From Porticoccus sp964395715 (lineage in GTDB: Bacteria; Pseudomonadota; Gammaproteobacteria; Pseudomonadales; Porticoccaceae), in contig CAYNAU010000002.1 in the NCBI GenBank assembly GCA_964395715.1, forward strand, positions 594,920 through 658,919: a stretch of 64,000 bases of DNA, read 5' to 3'. The position numbers and the translations under genes are program-made. The stretch's first letter is position 1. The number at the start of each line of letters is the position of its first letter. The notes beneath the pieces are model-generated. The model worked only from the letters and a program-made list of their open reading frames with translations, did not search any database and was not told where the DNA came from. Below are positions 1 to 9,653 of the stretch, in pieces.

Positions 1-3000
1 CCCTTAACTCGGGCCGCGGTTTCGGGGTTGACGATGGCGCTTCAGGGACCAGCAACGGGTCACCGAGGGGCACCAAAACACTGAATACCGACCCTTCACC
101 GGGTTCTGATTTGACGCCGATTTCATGCTGCATCAGATCCGCCATACCCTTGGCAATGGTCAGTCCTAGCCCCAGGCCCTTATCGGTGCTAGTAGCACCC
201 GGGCTGAGCCGCTCAAATTCCATGAAAATTCTGTCCATGGCATGGGGCGCAATTCCCGGGCCCGTATCCCAGACCTCGATACGCAAGGCATTGCCGATAC
301 ACCGGCACCCCAGCAACAGCCTGCCACGTTTGGTGTAGTGGATGGCATTGCTGAGAAAGTTCTGCAGAATACGACGCAACAGGTGTGGATCGCTGGCCAC
401 TACCTTGCTGCTAGAAACAAACCGCAATTCAATGCCCTTCTCCAGTGCCAGGGCACCAAACTCTGTGGCCAGCTCTTCCAGCATGGGCCGAATACAGAAA
501 CTTTTTATATCCGGCTGCATCTTGCCCCCTTCAAGACCAGAAATTTCCCGGAGGGCCGATATCAGGTTTTCCGAGGTCTCCAGGGATTTTTGCACGTGAC
601 CAATATAATGAACCAACGATGCCTGGTCAGTGCCGGCAATCTGATGCTGGATGGAGGTCAGGAACAGTTTAGCAGCACTGATGGGTTGTAACAGATCATG
701 ACTTGCTGCCTGCATGAAACGGCTTTTACTGGCGTGGAGTTCGCGCAATTCCTCCTCGGCACGGGCACGCAAACGGTTTTCTTCACCCATTTTATAGTTG
801 AGGTTGCAGAGGTCGGCCGTGCGCTGGGCAACACGATCTTCCAGCGTGGCCTTGGCTTCTTCCAGAGCCTTGACCACGGTTTTGTATTCGCTGATATCCG
901 TATAGGTAGCCACAAACCCCCCATTGGGCATGGGGTTACCCACCACCTGAATGGTGGTGCCATTGGGTAATGTGCGCTCAAAACGGTGGGAACCCCCATT
1001 ACGGAGCAAATCCAGCCGTCGCTCTACCTGGCGCTCGAGATTGTCAGAGTCCCGATAGAGACCTTTTTTGGCGTTGTATTCGTACACTGATTTGATTGGA
1101 CAGCCCACATACAGTAGCCGTGCAGGGTAATCAAACATTTGCTCATAGCGACGGTTCCAGGCGACGATTCTGAGATCAGCATCCACCACACATATTCCCT
1201 GGGAAATGGTTTCTACAGTGGTCTGCAGCAGATCGCGATTAAACTGGAGTTGCTCTGATGTTCCGCCCACGATAGCGGCCAGGTCACTGAATTGCAGGGG
1301 CTCGGTGCGCTGCAACAACGTGATCGCGCTTTGCGCCGATGCCGAGCCGACAATCGCCGCCAGGTAACGCTCTACCCGCCGAACGACGAAAACTGGCGCC
1401 CGGTCATTATCAAGCAGTCTCTGACGGTAACGCTCCTCACATCCACGCCACAGTTCATCCTGCTGGTTGCGGTTGAGAAATGACTCCATCAGCTGCCGCA
1501 GTTGTACCACCCGGATGGAAGACAGCTCGTAGTCATCCTCACCGTAAAGCTTTGGACCCGGCACATCCACAAACTCGTCCGCCTGGAAACGATCTCGTTC
1601 ATCCTGTTTGACCAGCAGTGAAACAGCGACGTAAATAAGCAGATTACTGAGCAGACTCCAGATAACCCCATGGCTTAAAGGGTCGAGAAAATCCATGCCG
1701 AACAATGCCTGGGGACGCAGCCAATGAAGCTGCCAGGGGCCATTAACCAGAATCGTATCGTCCGTGGACAGCATCGTGGGCAACAGCAGGCAATACCACC
1801 AGAACAGAAACCCGACAGCCAGTCCGGCATAGACACCTATGGCATGCCCCTTACGCCAGTAGGCACCGCCGAGCAAAGCGGGAGCCAGCTGGGCAAAGCA
1901 GGCAAACGACACCAGGCCGATGGACGCCAGCGCCTCCTCCTCCCTCATCATCCGGTACATCACCCAGGACGCCATCAGAATGGCCAGAATGCAGACCCGA
2001 CGAATCCAGCGAAGGTGCTGGCCCATGAAAAAAGCCGTCTGTCGAAACTGGTCCTTGCGCCAACGCAACAGCAACGGCAGGATAATTTCGTTCGACACCA
2101 TAATGGACAGGGTCACAGATGCCACAATCACCATGCCTGTCGCCGCGGAGAAACCACCGGCAAATGCCAGTATCGCCAGCAGTTCGGAACCGCTGCTGAT
2201 TGGCAGGCTCAGAACGTAGGTATCCGGTGCTATGCCGCTGTCGGAAAACAGGTGAGAGCCGACGACAGAAATCGGCAGCACTACCGCCATAATCACCAGT
2301 AGATACAGCGGGAAAAACCAATGAGCTACTTGCAGGTCGCGTTCGTTCTGATACTCCACTACCGTGACGTGAAACTGTCTGGGCAGGCAAATGATGGCCA
2401 GCATCGACAACAGAACCATGGTGATAAACGGCGGATTGATCGGGTTTGACAGCCAGGAATCCATCAGCACCTGATCGGAAAGCAACGGCCCGAGCTCCAC
2501 TCTGGCCGCCATGACCAGTGCCAAAATGGCCAGGGCTACGAGCGCCACCACCTTGATCACGGATTCCACGGCCAGTGCCGCCATCATGCCCCGGTTGCGT
2601 TCGCGGCCTTCAATATGCCGGGTACCAAAAACCATCGCGAATAGTGCCAGCATCAGGGCGGTAACCAATGCACTGTCCGGCAAATACGCGGAACTTGTCC
2701 CCGTCGGTCCCGACAGGGTATCCCAGGCAAGTGAAATAGCCTTCAGTTGCAGCGAGATATAGGGCATGGAGCCAACCACGGCTACCACGGTGACCAGCGC
2801 AGCCAACAACTGGCGTTTGCCATAGCGTGAACCGATAAAGTCGGCGATAGAGGTAGTCTTCTGCCGGTTACCGATATTAACCAACTTGCGCAGGATCGGC
2901 CCACCGAACACAAACACCAGCATGGGTCCGAGGTAGATAGGAAGGTAGGCCCAGGCATATTGGGAGGCCACACCAACAGCCCCAAAAAAAGTCCAGGAGG

Positions 3001-3145
3001 AACAGTAAACGGCCAGTGTCAGGCTATAAATATAGGGGCGTAAACGGTTTTGCCAGTCCGGCTGGCGCTCGGCCCACAGGGCGACAAGCACGAGCAGAAA
3101 GACGCAGCACAAGGCAATCAGCAACAGCAAGGGTTGCGAAATCAT
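1..3145 (-). CDS. Na+/solute symporter-type sensor histidine kinase, CbrA-like (3' end outside window)
   Basis: The reading frame opens with ATG at 3145 and runs off the left edge, giving at least 1048 residues. The N-terminal half (about 1-540) is a run of hydrophobic segments resembling the SLC5 sodium/solute symporter fold. A PAS-like region follows at about 660-760, then a HisKA H-box (ASHDLLQPISAAK, His near residue 816) and a HATPase domain ending in a GLGLGLTIAKG G2 box near residue 990. More sequence follows the ATPase domain, so a C-terminal receiver is possible but not visible. Known relatives such as CbrA link substrate sensing to carbon-source control. It is divergent from an acyl-CoA synthetase at 3325, which suggests control of short-chain fatty acid use; this is inference. 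Confidence 0.85.
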   Translation of the reverse strand, partial: MISQPLLLLIALCCVFLLVLVALWAERQPDWQNRLRPYIYSLTLAVYCSSWTFFGAVGVASQYAWAYLPIYLGPMLVFVFGGPILRKLVNIGNRQKTTSIADFIGSRYGKRQLLAALVTVVAVVGSMPYISLQLKAISLAWDTLSGPTGTSSAYLPDSALVTALMLALFAMVFGTRHIEGRERNRGMMAALAVESVIKVVALVALAILALVMAARVELGPLLSDQVLMDSWLSNPINPPFITMVLLSMLAIICLPRQFHVTVVEYQNERDLQVAHWFFPLYLLVIMAVVLPISVVGSHLFSDSGIAPDTYVLSLPISSGSELLAILAFAGGFSAATGMVIVASVTLSIMVSNEIILPLLLRWRKDQFRQTAFFMGQHLRWIRRVCILAILMASWVMYRMMREEEALASIGLVSFACFAQLAPALLGGAYWRKGHAIGVYAGLAVGFLFWWYCLLLPTMLSTDDTILVNGPWQLHWLRPQALFGMDFLDPLSHGVIWSLLSNLLIYVAVSLLVKQDERDRFQADEFVDVPGPKLYGEDDYELSSIRVVQLRQLMESFLNRNQQDELWRGCEERYRQRLLDNDRAPVFVVRRVERYLAAIVGSASAQSAITLLQRTEPLQFSDLAAIVGGTSEQLQFNRDLLQTTVETISQGICVVDADLRIVAWNRRYEQMFDYPARLLYVGCPIKSVYEYNAKKGLYRDSDNLERQVERRLDLLRNGGSHRFERTLPNGTTIQVVGNPMPNGGFVATYTDISEYKTVVKALEEAKATLEDRVAQRTADLCNLNYKMGEENRLRARAEEELRELHASKSRFMQAASHDLLQPISAAKLFLTSIQHQIAGTDQASLVHYIGHVQKSLETSENLISALREISGLEGGKMQPDIKSFCIRPMLEELATEFGALALEKGIELRFVSSSKVVASDPHLLRRILQNFLSNAIHYTKRGRLLLGCRCIGNALRIEVWDTGPGIAPHAMDRIFMEFERLSPGATSTDKGLGLGLTIAKGMADLMQHEIGVKSEPGEGSVFSVLVPLGDPLLVPEAPSSTPKPRPELR

Positions 3146-3324
3146 GGCGTTTCAGTGGTTCCCAGTGGCGACACGCGGCTTGTCATGGCAGAAGATTCGG
3201 CGATTTTGGTTAAGGTTGCAAGTGATGTACTACTTAAGTTGTTGTACCTAGGTCGTATTGCGCTCATAGAGCCCGTGACAAACAATTCAGCAAAACAATT
3301 TATGGTTGGGGGATGGATCTCAAT

Positions 3325-5229
3325 ATGTCTGCAGTCAATGCCTATCAGAAGCAATATCAGCAGTTTCTGGAAAACCCTGAACAGTTCTGGCAAGAACAGG
3401 CTAACCGTATCGCCTGGTATAAAAAGCCGACCAACATTCTCAGCGTAGACGAGAATGAATATTTTCGCTGGTACGACGACGGCGAGCTGAACACCAGTTA
3501 TCTCTGCCTCGACTATCATGTGGAGCAGGGTCGGGGCGATCAGGCCGCGCTGATCTACGATTCTCCGGTGACCGATACCAAAGCCTCTTTCACCTACCGT
3601 GAATTGCGCGATCAAGTGGCGCTGTTTGCCGGCGGTCTGAAAAGTCTGGGCGTGGAAAAAGGTGATCGGGTGGTGATCTACATGCCGATGGTGCCCGAAG
3701 CGGCCATCGCCATGCTGGCCTGTGCCAGACTGGGTGCCATCCACTCCGTGGTGTTTGGCGGTTTCGCCCCCGACGAACTGGCTGTGCGTATTGATGACGC
3801 CCACCCGAAAGTCATCGTGACGGCATCATGCGGCATTGAGATAAACCGTGTCATCGACTACAAGCCCATGGTTGATGAAGCCTTCAAGATTGCCGAGCAC
3901 AAGCCCAGCCACGTGGTGTTACTGCAACGCCCGCAATCCCAGGCTGACATGCAGCCCGGACGGGATGTGGACTGGCAGGACCTTATCGCCAATGCCACCC
4001 CCGCTGAACCGGTGGCCGTCAAAGGTACCGATCCGCTTTATATCCTTTACACCTCCGGTACCACAGGCAAACCCAAGGGCGTAGTGCGCGACAACGGTGG
4101 TCACGCGGTGGCCATGGTCTACAGCATGGACGTTGTCTATAACGTAGAGGCCGGAGATATCTACTGGGCAGCCTCGGATGTGGGCTGGGTGGTAGGCCAC
4201 TCCTACATTGTTTATGCACCCCTGCTGACCGGCTGCACCACCATTCTCTATGAGGGCAAACCGGTCAGGACCCCCGATTCCGGCGCTTTCTGGCGTGTCT
4301 GTGCTGAACATGGAGTTAAAACCATGTTCACGGCACCAACAGCATTCCGCGCCGTGCGCAAGGAAGACCCTGAGGCCGAAAATCTCAAGCAATATGACCT
4401 GTCAAAACTGGAACGGATCTACCTGGCCGGGGAACGGCTCGACCCTCCCACGTACGAGTGGCTGAAAGAAAAAACCCAACTGCCGGTAATTGACCACTGG
4501 TGGCAGACGGAAACCGCCTGGGCCATCGCCGGCAATCCCATTGGCCTTGAACCCATGCCCACCAAACCGGGCTCGGCCACAGTACCCATGCCGGGCTACC
4601 AGGTACAGATTCTTGATGAAGCCGGCGAACCGGTCGGTCCCAATGAGAAAGGCAATATCACCATTAAACTGCCCCTGCCTCCGGGAACTCTGGCTACTAT
4701 CTGGGGCAATCACCCACGGTTTGAGGCCGGGTACCTGAACACCTATCCAGGCTATTACTTGACTGGTGACGAGGGCTACCTCGATGAGGAAAATTATCTC
4801 TTTGTCATGGGTCGCTGTGACGATGTGATCAATGTCGCCGGCCACCGCCTGTCCACCGGGCAGATGGAAGAAATTGTCGGATCGCACCCGGCAGTCGCGG
4901 AATGTGCCGTGATTGGTGTCAGCGACAACCTGAAAGGTCAACTGCCCTTGGGTCTGGTAGTTCTCAAGGATGGGGCATCGCTTGGTAAGGACGATCTCGC
5001 TGCGGAATTGAAACAGATGGTCCGTGCGAAGATCGGTGCCGTGGGTTGCTACGACCAGTCATTGATTGTGCAACGGCTTCCCAAGACCCGCTCCGGAAAA
5101 ATTCTGCGTCGCACCATGCGCCAGATAGCCGATGGCGAATCCTACAACGTGCCATCGACCATAGATGACCCCGCAATACTGGATGAAATTTCCCGGGTGA
5201 TGAAAACCGCGGGGAGGCCCTCAGCCTGA
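3325..5229 (+). CDS. prpE: propionyl-CoA/acetyl-CoA synthetase (AMP-forming), PrpE-like
   Basis: This is an acyl-adenylate-forming enzyme that activates a short-chain carboxylate to its CoA thioester with ATP. The N-terminus (NPEQFWQEQANRIAWYKKP) and the FRWYDDGELNTSYLCLD block are typical of the PrpE/ACSS3 branch rather than Acs. The AMP-binding motif YTSGTTGKPKG is near residues 242-252. The C-terminal TRSGKILRR motif carries the lysine (about 592) that is acetylated in relatives. Start 3325 is preferred over an in-frame ATG at 3313 because a GGGGGATGG ribosome site is well spaced from it and it matches the family N-terminus. The gene stands alone, with no prpBCD genes nearby, followed by a terminator. 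Substrate preference (propionate or acetate) is not settled. Confidence 0.87.
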   Translation: MSAVNAYQKQYQQFLENPEQFWQEQANRIAWYKKPTNILSVDENEYFRWYDDGELNTSYLCLDYHVEQGRGDQAALIYDSPVTDTKASFTYRELRDQVALFAGGLKSLGVEKGDRVVIYMPMVPEAAIAMLACARLGAIHSVVFGGFAPDELAVRIDDAHPKVIVTASCGIEINRVIDYKPMVDEAFKIAEHKPSHVVLLQRPQSQADMQPGRDVDWQDLIANATPAEPVAVKGTDPLYILYTSGTTGKPKGVVRDNGGHAVAMVYSMDVVYNVEAGDIYWAASDVGWVVGHSYIVYAPLLTGCTTILYEGKPVRTPDSGAFWRVCAEHGVKTMFTAPTAFRAVRKEDPEAENLKQYDLSKLERIYLAGERLDPPTYEWLKEKTQLPVIDHWWQTETAWAIAGNPIGLEPMPTKPGSATVPMPGYQVQILDEAGEPVGPNEKGNITIKLPLPPGTLATIWGNHPRFEAGYLNTYPGYYLTGDEGYLDEENYLFVMGRCDDVINVAGHRLSTGQMEEIVGSHPAVAECAVIGVSDNLKGQLPLGLVVLKDGASLGKDDLAAELKQMVRAKIGAVGCYDQSLIVQRLPKTRSGKILRRTMRQIADGESYNVPSTIDDPAILDEISRVMKTAGRPSA

Positions 5230-5266
5230 ACAATTTCTATTTGCTTTCTCCATTCCAGCAATCCTT

Positions 5267-5295
5267 ACCGGTGGCCTAGACCACCGGTTTTTTTT
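5267..5295 (+). terminator. rho-independent terminator after prpE
   Basis: The inverted repeat ACCGGTGG/CCACCGGT with a 6-nt loop is followed by eight T residues, 38 bases after the prpE stop codon. Confidence 0.9.
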
Positions 5296-5330
5296 GCTCG
5301 GAGATGAGGGTTTGACAGCTCAACAGGCTG

Positions 5331-5711
5331 TTAGGCAGCCTGTACGGGGATGGTATTGGCAGACCGCTCAACGGTATTGTCGGCATTCAGGTAAACCAGC
5401 CTGGGTTTGTGCTTGGCCAACTCTTCCTCGGAATATTGCGCATAGGTGGCGATGATCACCCGGTCACCCACCTGGCACTTGCGCGCGGCTGCGCCATTCA
5501 TGGAGATAATGCCTGAACCGGGCTCGCCACGAATAATATAGGTGGTAAAACGCTCACCGTTATTGACGTTATAGATGTCGATCTGCTCAAACTCCCTCAG
5601 ACCCGCCAATTCCAGTAAGTTGGCATCAATGGCGCAAGACCCGTCATACCATAGTTCGGCGTGGGTAACGCTGGCCATATGTAATTTGCCTTTCAGCATG
5701 GTGCTCAACAT
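5331..5711 (-). CDS. panD: aspartate 1-decarboxylase
   Basis: This pyruvoyl enzyme makes beta-alanine from L-aspartate for pantothenate and CoA synthesis in the cytoplasm. The 126-residue length is normal. The self-cleavage site is intact: Gly24-Ser25 in WYDGSCAID, where Ser25 becomes the pyruvoyl group. The NGAAAR block that lines the active site is also present. It lies 12 bases downstream of panC and is probably co-transcribed with it. No panB is seen in this window. Confidence 0.96.
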   Translation of the reverse strand: MLSTMLKGKLHMASVTHAELWYDGSCAIDANLLELAGLREFEQIDIYNVNNGERFTTYIIRGEPGSGIISMNGAAARKCQVGDRVIIATYAQYSEEELAKHKPRLVYLNADNTVERSANTIPVQAA

Positions 5712-5723
5712 GATGCTATTCCT

Positions 5724-6569
5724 CTACGTCAGGGAAATATTGTCAATCAGTCGTGCATGGGAAGTATACATTGCCCCCAGCACCGTAATCTGTTGATCAT
5801 CTTCTGCGGCAAGCTCCAGTGTCTTACTGTTACACACCGTAACGTAATCCACCTTGAAACCCGCCTGTTCAATCTGGCTTTTCGCCTCCGCTTCCAGTGC
5901 CGGAAAATCCCTGTTACCCGCTTCTATCTGGGTAACAATCCAGCTCAGGCTGCGATTGAGCTGGTTACAACGGGGGCGCTCCTCGGCCGTCAGGTAGCCG
6001 TTTCTGGAACTCATGGCCAGACCATCCGCCTCTCGATGAATGGGGGCCGCGGTAATTTCAACCGGCATACAGAGGTCTTCAACCATGCGACGTATTACCG
6101 CCAGCTGCTGGAAGTCCTTGATACCGAAAACCGCTTCGTCCGGCTGTACGATATTGAAGAGCTTGGTGACCACGGTGGTGACACCCTCGAAATGCCCGGG
6201 TCGACTGGCGCCACACAATACATCGGTCATGGTGGGACAAATAACCCGGGTCTGGGTGTCCAGCCCGTTAGGGTACATCTCGTTATCATCCGGATGAAAA
6301 AGAAAATCGCAGCCCACGGCTCGCAACCTGGCGCAATCATCTTCAAAGGTACGCGGGTACTTGTCCCAATCTTCATTGAGACCAAACTGCAGACCGTTCA
6401 CAAAAATTGAACAGACCACAATATCGTTGGTCTGCTGCGCCCGCTTGACCAGTTCAATATGGGCATCGTGCAGGTTCCCCATGGTGGGAACAAAACCAAT
6501 GCGCTTGCCCTGGCGGCGTAACTGCAACAACGATTGACGTAAGCCTTGTATGGAATGAAATATTTGCAT
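5724..6569 (-). CDS. panC: pantothenate synthetase
   Basis: This enzyme condenses pantoate and beta-alanine with ATP to form pantothenate. The 281-residue length fits the family. The nucleotide-binding segment VPTMGNLHDAHIELV (HIGH-like) is near residues 28-42. The GIKDFQQLAVIRRMV and SSRNGYL motifs of the active site are both visible. It is the first gene of the panC-panD pair and starts 28 bases after the end of dnaB on the same strand, so transcription from dnaB is possible. Confidence 0.96.
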   Translation of the reverse strand: MQIFHSIQGLRQSLLQLRRQGKRIGFVPTMGNLHDAHIELVKRAQQTNDIVVCSIFVNGLQFGLNEDWDKYPRTFEDDCARLRAVGCDFLFHPDDNEMYPNGLDTQTRVICPTMTDVLCGASRPGHFEGVTTVVTKLFNIVQPDEAVFGIKDFQQLAVIRRMVEDLCMPVEITAAPIHREADGLAMSSRNGYLTAEERPRCNQLNRSLSWIVTQIEAGNRDFPALEAEAKSQIEQAGFKVDYVTVCNSKTLELAAEDDQQITVLGAMYTSHARLIDNISLT

Positions 6570-6596
6570 GGAGTTTCCGAACAGAAAAGACGAGGA

Positions 6597-7955
6597 TTAC
6601 TCGGCGAAATAATCCCGGGCGAGATTTTCAAACCGTGTGTATTTGCCCAGAAAGGCCAGCTTGCAGGTGCCGATCGGGCCGTTACGCTGCTTGCCAATAA
6701 TCACTTCTGCCACGCCCTTGTCGGGGCTGTCCTCGTTATAAACCTCATCCCTGTAGATGAAAACAATGACGTCCGCGTCCTGCTCAATGGCGCCGGATTC
6801 CCTCAGATCAGAATTGATCGGGCGTTTGTTGGGACGATGTTCCAGATTACGACTCAACTGGGACAGCGCAATTAAAGGGCAATTAAACTCCCTGGCAATG
6901 GTTTTCAACTCCCGGGAGATCTGAGAGATTTCGTTGGTGCGGTTATCCGTCGGCACACTGCCGCTCATCAACTGCAGGTAATCCACCACAATCAGGCCGG
7001 GGTCGCCCTGTTCACGGGCAATCTGGCGCACCCGGTTGCGCAACTCCATGGGGGTAATTCCCGGAGTGTCGTCAATATAAAGGGGGCGATCTTTCAGTCG
7101 CGATGCGGCACTGGACAGCCTGGGCCAGTCATCTTCAGACAGGTTACCCGAGCGCATTTTGGTCTGATCAATCTTGCCCAGCGAGGACATCATCCGCATG
7201 ATCAGTTGGTTGGCGGGCATCTCCAGGCTGAACACCAGCACCGGCTTATCCTGGTTCAATACAGCATGCTCGGCCATGTTCATGGCAAACGATGTTTTCC
7301 CCATGGAGGGGCGACCGGCAACAATCACCAAGTCAGCAGGCTGCCAGCCAGACGTTCTCTCGTCCAGGTCATCAAACCCTGTACTGATCCCGGTAATGTC
7401 TTCATCGTTATTGAATAATTGATCAATGCGTTCAACGGCCTGCTTGAGCAGGTCATTGACCGAAAGGAAACCACCCTGTTTGGGACGGTTCTGGATAATA
7501 TCAGTGAGCTTGCGTTCCGCTTCGGCCAGCAGTTTGCTGCTGTCCCACCCCAGGGGGTTGTAGCCTTTTTTGACGATATCGCTGGCGGCGGAAATCAGCT
7601 GGCGGATGATCGAGCGTTCCAGCACGATCTGTGCGTAGGCGCTGATGTTGGCCGAGCTGGGGGTATTATTGGCCAGTTCAGCCAGGTATACCGAACCGCC
7701 CACGTGATCCAGCTGGCTGTTGTTTTCCAGGGATTCGGAAAGCGTAATCAGATCCAGCGGCTTCTGCTCTGCAGAGAGCTGCCGCATGGTTTCAAAAATC
7801 AGCTGATGGTCGCTGGCAAAAAAATCTTTTTCGGAGATGACAGAGGCGACAGTATCAAAGGCACCATTACTCAGCATCAGGCCGCCGAGCACAGCCTGCT
7901 CCGCCTCTATGGAGTGAGGGAGCTGCTGTTCTGTGGTTCCCCTGTCTTCAACCAT
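6597..7955 (-). CDS. dnaB: replicative DNA helicase
   Basis: This is the hexameric 5'-3' helicase of the replication fork. The N-terminal primase-interaction domain (about 1-110; PHSIEAEQAVLGGLML) is followed by the RecA-like motor with Walker A GRPSMGKTSFAMN and Walker B IVVDYLQLM. ATG at 7955 is chosen over the overlapping TTG two codons... one codon earlier. No intein or insertion is present. It follows rplI, as in many gammaproteobacteria, with a terminator between the two. Confidence 0.96.
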   Translation of the reverse strand: MVEDRGTTEQQLPHSIEAEQAVLGGLMLSNGAFDTVASVISEKDFFASDHQLIFETMRQLSAEQKPLDLITLSESLENNSQLDHVGGSVYLAELANNTPSSANISAYAQIVLERSIIRQLISAASDIVKKGYNPLGWDSSKLLAEAERKLTDIIQNRPKQGGFLSVNDLLKQAVERIDQLFNNDEDITGISTGFDDLDERTSGWQPADLVIVAGRPSMGKTSFAMNMAEHAVLNQDKPVLVFSLEMPANQLIMRMMSSLGKIDQTKMRSGNLSEDDWPRLSSAASRLKDRPLYIDDTPGITPMELRNRVRQIAREQGDPGLIVVDYLQLMSGSVPTDNRTNEISQISRELKTIAREFNCPLIALSQLSRNLEHRPNKRPINSDLRESGAIEQDADVIVFIYRDEVYNEDSPDKGVAEVIIGKQRNGPIGTCKLAFLGKYTRFENLARDYFAE

Positions 7956-7974
7956 CAACTGTCTCTCGCCAATG

Positions 7975-8010
7975 CAAAAACGGCACTGCGCTGGTTACAG
8001 TGCAGTGCCG
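7975..8010 (-). terminator. rho-independent terminator between rplI and dnaB
   Basis: On the minus strand the arms CGGCACTGC/GCAGTGCCG form a hairpin followed by TTTTT. It lies 39 bases past the rplI stop and would end the ribosomal protein operon before dnaB. Confidence 0.85.
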
Positions 8011-8048
8011 TATTGTTACCGATACTGAAACGGCAGGGAACAGCCGAA

Positions 8049-8498
8049 TTACTCAGCGACGATAGTCAGCTTGATAGGCTGGGTCACTTCGGCGTGCAAC
8101 TGGATGTCAATTTCGTATTCACCCGTTTCACGCAGAGCACCTTCAGGCAGCTTCACTTCGCTCTTCGCCACTTCAACACCAGCAGCTGTAATGGCGTCGG
8201 CAATATCGCGTGTGCCGATTGAACCAAACAGTTTGCCTTCATCACCGGCATTGCTGGCGATGACAATAGTGTCCAGTGCAGCCAGTTGCTGGGCGCGAGC
8301 TTCAGCAGAACTGCGTTGCTCAGCGGCAGCGGCTTCCAGCTCCGCACGACGGGCTTCAAATTCAGCCAGGTTCTCAGCGGTTGCGAACACGGCTTTACCC
8401 TGTGGAATCAGAAAATTGCGTCCGTAACCAGCCTTCACATTGACCTTGTCACCGATTGTGCCGAGCTTGCCGACTTTCTCCAGAAGAATAACTTCCAT
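8049..8498 (-). CDS. rplI: 50S ribosomal protein bL9
   Basis: This protein of the large ribosomal subunit has 149 residues. The signature N-terminal domain MEVILLEKVGKLGTIGDKV is followed by GYGRNFLIPQGKA, a long central helix rich in Glu and Ala, and a C-terminal RNA-binding domain ending in KLTIVAE. It is the last gene of the rpsF-rpsR-membrane protein-rplI operon on the minus strand and is followed by a strong terminator. Confidence 0.97.
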   Translation of the reverse strand: MEVILLEKVGKLGTIGDKVNVKAGYGRNFLIPQGKAVFATAENLAEFEARRAELEAAAAEQRSSAEARAQQLAALDTIVIASNAGDEGKLFGSIGTRDIADAITAAGVEVAKSEVKLPEGALRETGEYEIDIQLHAEVTQPIKLTIVAE

Positions 8499-8545
8499 CT
8501 CGGATATCCTCTCTTTAATAACCTGTTATCACCGGGGTGGCAGGG

Positions 8546-9403
8546 CTACTTGGCCCGCGCTGCCAACCTGGCGCGTATATTCAAGACACTGTCGAGAAAT
8601 CCCAAACCGACCAGTATCAAACTCAAGGGGCCTATCATTAACAGGCCCACGTAAAAAATTGCCAACCAATGCGCACCAATCTGGTAGAAAGCCACCGTGT
8701 GATGCACAAGTGCGATGCCGCTGAGTAGCAACGGCAATCCCAACAGGCCTGCCCAACTGGCGTATTCCTGCGGCGACAGGTAACAGATTGCCACCCCGGC
8801 CAACAGCGCCATGCCCACATTGCGGTTAAAGCGCAATGCGTGGAACTCTTCCCGGAAGCCACCGGGATTGTAGAGTTGTGCCTGCCACCAGCGACCCAGA
8901 ATCATACTGATCACGGTGGTCAGCGCGACCACATAGCCAATCACACCCAGCAGGAACGTCCGGCCCGGCGTGAACGCCGCTTCCGTATCTCCCGCCTGTT
9001 GCTGCAACTGGCTGAACATGTTTGCTACAGCCACTTCCAGATCCGCTACCGAACGATCAAACATCAGGTTCAGTAGCAGAACTGACAGCGCACTGAGCGC
9101 CATCATCACCGTCAGGGTACTCGTCCACGATACAGTCAGACGGAGTACTTCTGAAGAGGTCACAACGACCAGCAATCCTGCCATAGTCGCCAGCGTAATC
9201 ATCGGGTTGATAGCGCTGCCGTAAAAGGCCAACAGCAGGGGTAATAAACCCCACAACATTACCAACAGGCCTTCTTTTACACCCCGGCTCAAGGTCACCA
9301 AAGAGACCGTTGCCGGACTGAGCATCGGCACCAGGCTGCCTACCAGGGCAACCAGTGCCGCCTGCAGGCGCCCGCGCATGATAAATTCAGCCAAGGCGCG
9401 CAT
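8546..9403 (-). CDS. integral membrane protein of the rpsR-rplI interval (DUF2232-like)
   Basis: The 285-residue protein has about eight hydrophobic segments, starting with ALVALVGSLVPMLSPATVSLVTL and ending near LLMIGPLSLILVGLGFL, plus a short basic C-terminus (NIRARLAARAK). Its position between rpsR and rplI is conserved in many gammaproteobacteria, where the product is annotated as a DUF2232 membrane protein of unknown function. No catalytic motif is evident. Family assignment rests on topology and position. Confidence 0.75.
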   Translation of the reverse strand: MRALAEFIMRGRLQAALVALVGSLVPMLSPATVSLVTLSRGVKEGLLVMLWGLLPLLLAFYGSAINPMITLATMAGLLVVVTSSEVLRLTVSWTSTLTVMMALSALSVLLLNLMFDRSVADLEVAVANMFSQLQQQAGDTEAAFTPGRTFLLGVIGYVVALTTVISMILGRWWQAQLYNPGGFREEFHALRFNRNVGMALLAGVAICYLSPQEYASWAGLLGLPLLLSGIALVHHTVAFYQIGAHWLAIFYVGLLMIGPLSLILVGLGFLDSVLNIRARLAARAK

Positions 9404-9422
9404 AGGTTGGTTTTACCAATAC

Positions 9423-9650
9423 TTACTTATGGCTGTCCGTGTAGGGCAGCAGAGCCAGAAAACGGGCACGTTTGATGGCGGTAGCCAGCTGACGCTGATA
9501 CTTTGCCTTGGTGCCAGTGATACGGCTGGGTACAATTTTTCCGGTTTCGGAAACGTATTGTTTCAGGGTGTCGAGATCCTTGTAATCGATCTCCTGGGCA
9601 CCTTCCGCACTGAAGCGGCAAAACTTGCGGCGACGATTAAAACGAGCCAT
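9423..9650 (-). CDS. rpsR: 30S ribosomal protein bS18
   Basis: This 75-residue, very basic small-subunit protein has the family features CRFSAEGAQEIDYKDLDTLK and GKIVPSRITGTKAKYQRQL. It begins MARFNRRRKFCRF and pairs with S6 in the ribosome platform. It lies three bases downstream of rpsF on the same strand, the usual operon order. Confidence 0.97.
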   Translation of the reverse strand: MARFNRRRKFCRFSAEGAQEIDYKDLDTLKQYVSETGKIVPSRITGTKAKYQRQLATAIKRARFLALLPYTDSHK

Positions 9651-9653
9651 TGC

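Noticed and set aside
1724..2302. 192-residue plus-strand open frame
   Set aside because: It is a shadow of the symporter-kinase gene, rich in Gln, His and Arg, with no domain.
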